Of a DNA stretch of 7,665 nucleotides, positions 4,927 to 7,665 are shown piece after piece. The notes under the pieces are model-generated. The model was given only the letters and a program-made list of their open reading frames with translations, ran no database searches and was not told where the DNA came from. How positions within the stretch are numbered: position 1 is the first letter of the stretch; each line of letters begins with the position of its first letter. A program made the position numbers and the translations under genes. Source of the stretch: an uncultured Collinsella sp. (GTDB lineage Bacteria; Actinomycetota; Coriobacteriia; Coriobacteriales; Coriobacteriaceae); the NCBI GenBank assembly GCA_900553935.1, contig USFK01000065.1, positions 1 to 7,665 of the forward strand, given 5' to 3'.

Positions 4927-5880
4927 ATGGACAAGGCCGCATCCGCCGGTCATTCTGACCGTTGCCGCATCGTCGTCGATACCTGCTGCGACTTTAGCCC
5001 CGAGGTCGCCGCGAACCTCGATGTCGATATCCTGGGCTTCCCCTTCATTATCGATGGCGAGGAGCGCACGGATGACATCTGGTCGAGCATCACACCCAAG
5101 GAGTTCTACGACCGCATGCGCGCCGGTGCCCGCGTGTCCACCTCGGCTGTGTCGCTCGGTCGCTATATCGAGTTCTTTACCGAGTGCGCCAAAGAGGGTA
5201 CGCCCACGGTCTACCTGTGCTTTACCTCGGCGCTGTCGTCGAGCTACAACTCCGCGTGCCAGGCGGCGGACGCCGTGCGCGCCGAGTATCCCAACTTTGA
5301 GCTGTACGTGGTCGACAACGCTCTGCCCTGTGCGACCGGCGAGCTCTTGGCGCTTGAGGCCGTGCGCCAGCGCTCGGCGGGATTGACCGCTAAGCAGCTG
5401 GTCGACTGGGCAAACGAGGCCAAGACCTACGTGCACGGCTACTTTACGCTCGAGAGCTTTGACGCGCTGGCTGCCGGCGGCCGCATTCCGCCCGCGGCGG
5501 CACAGCTCACGGCAAAGCTCGACGTCAAACCCGAGCTGTCCTACGACCTGGCCGGCTCGCTGTCGCTGATCGGCGTCAACCGCGGTCGCAAGAAGGCGCT
5601 CAAGTCCATTCTCAAGTCGTTCCGCGAGAACTATGTGCCCGATCGCACCATGCCCATCGCCATTATGACGGCCGATGCCGAAAAGGACGGCGACTGGCTC
5701 GAGGCCGCCATCCGCAAGGAGGAGGGCTGCGCCGACGTCACGATTATTCGCAGCTCTGTGGGCCCCACCATCGGCTCGCACGTGGGTCCCGGCATGGTGG
5801 CCTGCGCGTTTTGGGGTAAGAACCGCGCCGACAAGGCGTCTCTTTCCGACCGCATCGCCCGCCGGGTGCGCGGCCAGTAG
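4927..5880 (+). CDS. DegV family fatty-acid-binding protein
   Basis: The protein has 317 residues from ATG 4927, with AAGGAG (4913-4918) 8 nt upstream. DegV hallmarks occur in order: RIVVDTCCDFSPE (14-26), the ligand-pocket motif VSTSAVS (70-76), CFTSALSSSYNSA (98-110), FDALAAGGRIP (178-188) and SVGPTIGSHVGPGMVACAFWG (277-297, key residues the GSH and GPG turns). In Gram-positives DegV proteins (FakB) bind a fatty acid and present it to the kinase FakA for phosphorylation before use in phospholipid synthesis. Several paralogues per genome are normal, and their lipid preference cannot be read from sequence. It is slightly longer than the usual 280-290 residues because of an N-terminal extension of about ten residues and a basic C-terminal tail. 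No fakA is in the window. The fold is secure; the FakB role is family knowledge. Confidence 0.94.
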   Translation: MDKAASAGHSDRCRIVVDTCCDFSPEVAANLDVDILGFPFIIDGEERTDDIWSSITPKEFYDRMRAGARVSTSAVSLGRYIEFFTECAKEGTPTVYLCFTSALSSSYNSACQAADAVRAEYPNFELYVVDNALPCATGELLALEAVRQRSAGLTAKQLVDWANEAKTYVHGYFTLESFDALAAGGRIPPAAAQLTAKLDVKPELSYDLAGSLSLIGVNRGRKKALKSILKSFRENYVPDRTMPIAIMTADAEKDGDWLEAAIRKEEGCADVTIIRSSVGPTIGSHVGPGMVACAFWGKNRADKASLSDRIARRVRGQ

Positions 5881-5924
5881 GCAAGTAACGCGGCCGTAAT
5901 CGCCCTCAACTCACAGCCCAAACG

Positions 5925-5953
5925 CTGGCACCGAGTATTCAACCTGGTAATAA
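5925..5953 (+). promoter_or_regulatory. Possible promoter for the dehydrogenase operon
   Basis: CTGGCA (5925-5930, four of six matches to TTGACA) is followed after 17 nt by TAATAA (5948-5953), which has an extended -10 TGG just before it. No terminator is visible after the DegV gene at 5880, so read-through from upstream is also possible. Confidence 0.35.
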
Positions 5954-5978
5954 CACCCAACCCAAAAGGAAAGGTTTC

Positions 5979-7058
5979 ATGGCAAACAAGCTCTCTGTCG
6001 CATTTATCGGCACCGGAATCATGGGTGCCCCCATCGCCGGCCACATCCTGGATGCCGGCTATCCCGTCTCGGTCAACAACCGCACCAAGTCCAAGGCCGC
6101 AGCGCTCGTTGAGCGCGGCGCCGTCTGGGCCGATACGCCGGCCGATGCCGTGGCGAACGCCGATGTCGTCTTTACCATGGTGGGCTATCCCTCCGAGGTC
6201 GAGGAGCTCTACCTGGCGGGCGACGGCCTGCTCGCGTGCACCAAGCCGGGCGCGGTCTTGATCGACCTCACCACGAGCTCGCCCGAGCTCGCCCGTGACA
6301 TTGCCGAGGCCGCTCAAGTCTCCGGTCGCATGGCGTTTGACTGCCCCGTCACCGGCGGCGAGTCGGGCGCCATCGCCGGCACGCTCACGGCTATCGTGGG
6401 CGCCACCGAGAACGACATCGCGCCGGTCCGCGATATCCTTGCCACCTTTGCGGCCAACATCTGCTGCTTCGATGGCGCCGGCAAGGGTCAGGCTGCCAAG
6501 CTCGCCAACCAGGTGTCGCTGGGCGCCTGCATGGTCGGCATGGCCGACGCCATGGCATTTGCCGAGCTGAGCGGCCTTGACCTGGAGAAGACCCGCCAGA
6601 TGATCCTGGGCGGCACCGGCAAGTCCGGCGCCATGGAGAGTCTGGCCCCCAAGGCGCTCGACGGCGACTACAAGCCCGGCTTTATGGTCGAGCACTTCAT
6701 TAAGGACCTGCGTCTGGCGCTCGCCTACGCCGATGACCGCGAGCTCGCGCTGCCCGGCGCCGACGTGGCCTTTACGCTCTACGACATGCTTGACGCCATC
6801 GGTGGCGCCAAGCTGGGCACCCAGGCCATCACGGTCCTCTACAAGGAGGAGGCCGACGCCATCGCCGCCGGTCTGGACTGGTCGCAGTATCGCCCCGAGG
6901 AGCACGGTGCCCACGAGGACGGTTGCGGTTGCGGCGAGCACGGCGACGACCATGAGTGCGGTTGCGGCCACCATCACGGCGAGGACCACGAGTGCTGCGG
7001 CGGCCACGGCCATGATGACGGCCACGAGTGCTGCTGCGGCCACCATCACGAGGAGTAG
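5979..7058 (+). CDS. NAD(P)-dependent beta-hydroxyacid dehydrogenase (GarR/HIBADH-like) with Cys/His-rich tail
   Basis: The protein has 359 residues; ATG 5979 follows the purine-rich AAAAGGAAAGG. The Rossmann nucleotide-binding motif is GTGIMG (11-16). NNRTKSKA (33-40) hints at NADP(H), since an arginine follows the second strand. The substrate loop is DCPVTGGESGA (121-131), the catalytic segment GKGQAAKLANQ (168-178) with Lys174, and a second conserved lysine lies in HFIKDL (239-244). KLANQ and GDYKPGF match tartronate-semialdehyde reductase (GarR) better than typical 3-hydroxyisobutyrate dehydrogenases, but the substrate is not certain. Family members are about 290-300 residues long, so residues 305-359 are an addition: 9 Cys and 14 His in imperfect 12-residue repeats. 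The enzyme should be cytosolic. A small membrane protein gene follows after 5 nt, with its ribosome site inside this gene's last codons. Confidence 0.9.
   Translation: MANKLSVAFIGTGIMGAPIAGHILDAGYPVSVNNRTKSKAAALVERGAVWADTPADAVANADVVFTMVGYPSEVEELYLAGDGLLACTKPGAVLIDLTTSSPELARDIAEAAQVSGRMAFDCPVTGGESGAIAGTLTAIVGATENDIAPVRDILATFAANICCFDGAGKGQAAKLANQVSLGACMVGMADAMAFAELSGLDLEKTRQMILGGTGKSGAMESLAPKALDGDYKPGFMVEHFIKDLRLALAYADDRELALPGADVAFTLYDMLDAIGGAKLGTQAITVLYKEEADAIAAGLDWSQYRPEEHGAHEDGCGCGEHGDDHECGCGHHHGEDHECCGGHGHDDGHECCCGHHHEE
6903..7055 (+). repeat. Imperfect 36-bp coding repeats: Cys/His-rich metal-binding tail
   Basis: Residues 309-359 of the dehydrogenase repeat the pattern of a Cys cluster, Gly, a His cluster, an acidic pair and HE: CGCGEHGDDHE, CGCGHHHGEDHE, CCGGHGHDDGHE and CCCGHHHEE. 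The DNA repeats GAGTGC and GGCCACCATCACG. Similar His/Cys tails in SlyD, HypB and UreE bind nickel or zinc. Metal binding here is inferred. Confidence 0.75.
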
Positions 7059-7063
7059 CGCCC

Positions 7064-7492
7064 ATGAGCTGGACGTTCGTGGTGCTTGCGCTGGTGCTCT
7101 TTCTCTTTGCGATCTACATCGGCTTTTTGTGCGGTCAGTGGGCGTGCGAAAAGCGCGTCATCACCAAGCGCGACTACTGGATTGCCAACTTTGCGGGAGC
7201 GGCGGCAGTCGTCCTGCTGACCTGGGTGTTCTCGCTGTTCCCGCTGGTGCAGTTTGCGCCGATCGGCTGGCTCGGTGGCTTTATCGCCGGCCTTAAGATG
7301 AGCTTTGGCGAGTCCGTCGGTCCGTGGCGCAAGCACGACGAGGTCTTTAACGTCAACAAGGCTCATCGAGCCGCCGCCGACGCGGGCGATGCCGAGGAAC
7401 GCCGCCGTGCACGTCGCAATGGCGCGGCCGACCGACAGCTCATCTCGGTCACCGATGACAGCAAGGGTGCTGGCAAGCACGCCAAGAAATAA
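7064..7492 (+). CDS. Small membrane protein with basic cytoplasmic tail, unknown function
   Basis: The protein has 142 residues. ATG 7064 is preceded by GAGGAG (7050-7055) in the last codons of the dehydrogenase gene, 8 nt upstream, so translation of the two is probably coupled. Hydrophobic segments lie at about 3-23 and 38-58, with a possible third at 62-78. Residues 84-142 are hydrophilic and basic (EERRRARR at 111-118, ending GKHAKK). The positive residues after the first segment (KRVITKR, 30-36) and the basic C-terminus do not settle the topology, though a cytoplasmic tail is likely. No signal-peptide cleavage site is evident. I do not recognise a named domain. Placement suggests a shared transcript with the dehydrogenase and the next gene, which need not mean a shared function. 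Confidence 0.8.
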   Translation: MSWTFVVLALVLFLFAIYIGFLCGQWACEKRVITKRDYWIANFAGAAAVVLLTWVFSLFPLVQFAPIGWLGGFIAGLKMSFGESVGPWRKHDEVFNVNKAHRAAADAGDAEERRRARRNGAADRQLISVTDDSKGAGKHAKK

Positions 7493-7507
7493 AAAGAAGA
7501 GGTAACT

Positions 7508-7665
7508 ATTGCAGAAAACAAAGACGAACAGCTCACCGACGAGGAGCTGGCACAGCTCCAGCTGGCAGAGGAGAACGAGAACGCCGTCGATCGACTGGTC
7601 CAGGAGCTCGGCTGCCCCACGCGCCGCATCCGCCAGTTTGCCGCCCGCGTGCTGCACCTGCTTGC
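7508..7665 (+). CDS. N-terminal part of an acidic protein, apparent ATT start (partial)
   Basis: Fifty-two codons run to the right edge. The peptide begins (I/M)AENKDEQLTDEELAQL, is rich in Glu, Asp and Gln, and then becomes basic and helical (TRRIRQFAARVLHLL, about 37-51), which loosely recalls a HEAT-type helix. Third positions are almost all G or C, so this is clearly the coding frame. No ATG, GTG or TTG occurs between the in-frame TAA at 7490-7492 (stop of the preceding gene) and ATT 7508. GAGG (7499-7502) sits 5 nt before ATT, the right place for a ribosome site. ATT starts are rare; infC is the classic case. It lies 15 nt after the previous stop and is probably in the same operon. The function is unknown. 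Confidence 0.7.
   Translation, partial: MAENKDEQLTDEELAQLQLAEENENAVDRLVQELGCPTRRIRQFAARVLHLL

Noticed and set aside
4816..5781. Minus-strand frame of 321 residues opposite the DegV gene
   Set aside because: It is a codon-bias shadow of a gene with clear DegV motifs, and it also runs across the hpf terminator.
5631..7049. Long minus-strand frame of 472 residues
   Set aside because: It lies antisense to the DegV and dehydrogenase genes, whose motifs are clear, and shows only repetitive Ala/Val/Gly-rich composition from codon bias.
7509..7665. TTG start at 7509 in the neighbouring frame
   Set aside because: Codon use in that frame is poor (Ser, Arg and Trp rich), while the ATT frame has nearly uniform G/C third positions.
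1..7665. CRISPR array, tRNA or rRNA genes
   Set aside because: I saw no regularly spaced repeats, tRNA-like cloverleaf or rRNA sequence on either strand.

Overview
The window looks like chromosomal DNA of a GC-rich Gram-positive bacterium, most probably an actinobacterium of class Coriobacteriia (a Collinsella-like gut organism). This rests on strong G/C preference at third codon positions, purine-rich Shine-Dalgarno sites, a ComF protein, a long-form hibernation factor, a DegV protein, and my memory of similar Collinsella proteins. No search was possible, so the genus is an inference. All supported genes lie on the + strand.

Layout. (1) 1-172: the Arg-rich C-terminal tail of an unidentified protein. 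(2) 236-271: a perfect hairpin whose right arm carries the comF Shine-Dalgarno. (3) 275-1081: comF. (4) 1093-2202: a two-part protein that resembles AbiEi-like proteins with a Vsr/DUF559-type PD-(D/E)XK nuclease fold. (5) 2237-2453: an AT-rich 217-bp element with 47-bp terminal inverted repeats, which looks like a MITE. (6) 2455-2502: two tandem GC hairpins. (7) 2575-2952: a promoter and a leader of about 340 nt. (8) 2953-3945: a solute-binding lipoprotein with a Ser/Asp-rich tail, followed by a strong terminator. (9) 4263-4847: hpf/raiA with its terminator. (10) 4927-5880: a DegV-family protein. (11) 5979-7058: a GarR/HIBADH-like dehydrogenase with a Cys/His-rich tail, closely followed by (12) a small membrane protein (7064-7492) and (13) the start of an acidic protein (7508 to the end) that seems to use ATT as its start codon.

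How the parts relate. comF and hpf are near neighbours in many Gram-positives, usually upstream of secA. Here about 3.2 kb of accessory-looking DNA lies between them: the nuclease-like gene, the inverted-repeat element and an orphan binding protein. The last three genes are tightly spaced and read as one transcription unit.

The most notable items are the inverted-repeat element, the metal-binding tail on the dehydrogenase, the ATT start, the nuclease-like protein after comF, and the long leader of the lipoprotein gene. None amounts to a clearly new multi-gene system.
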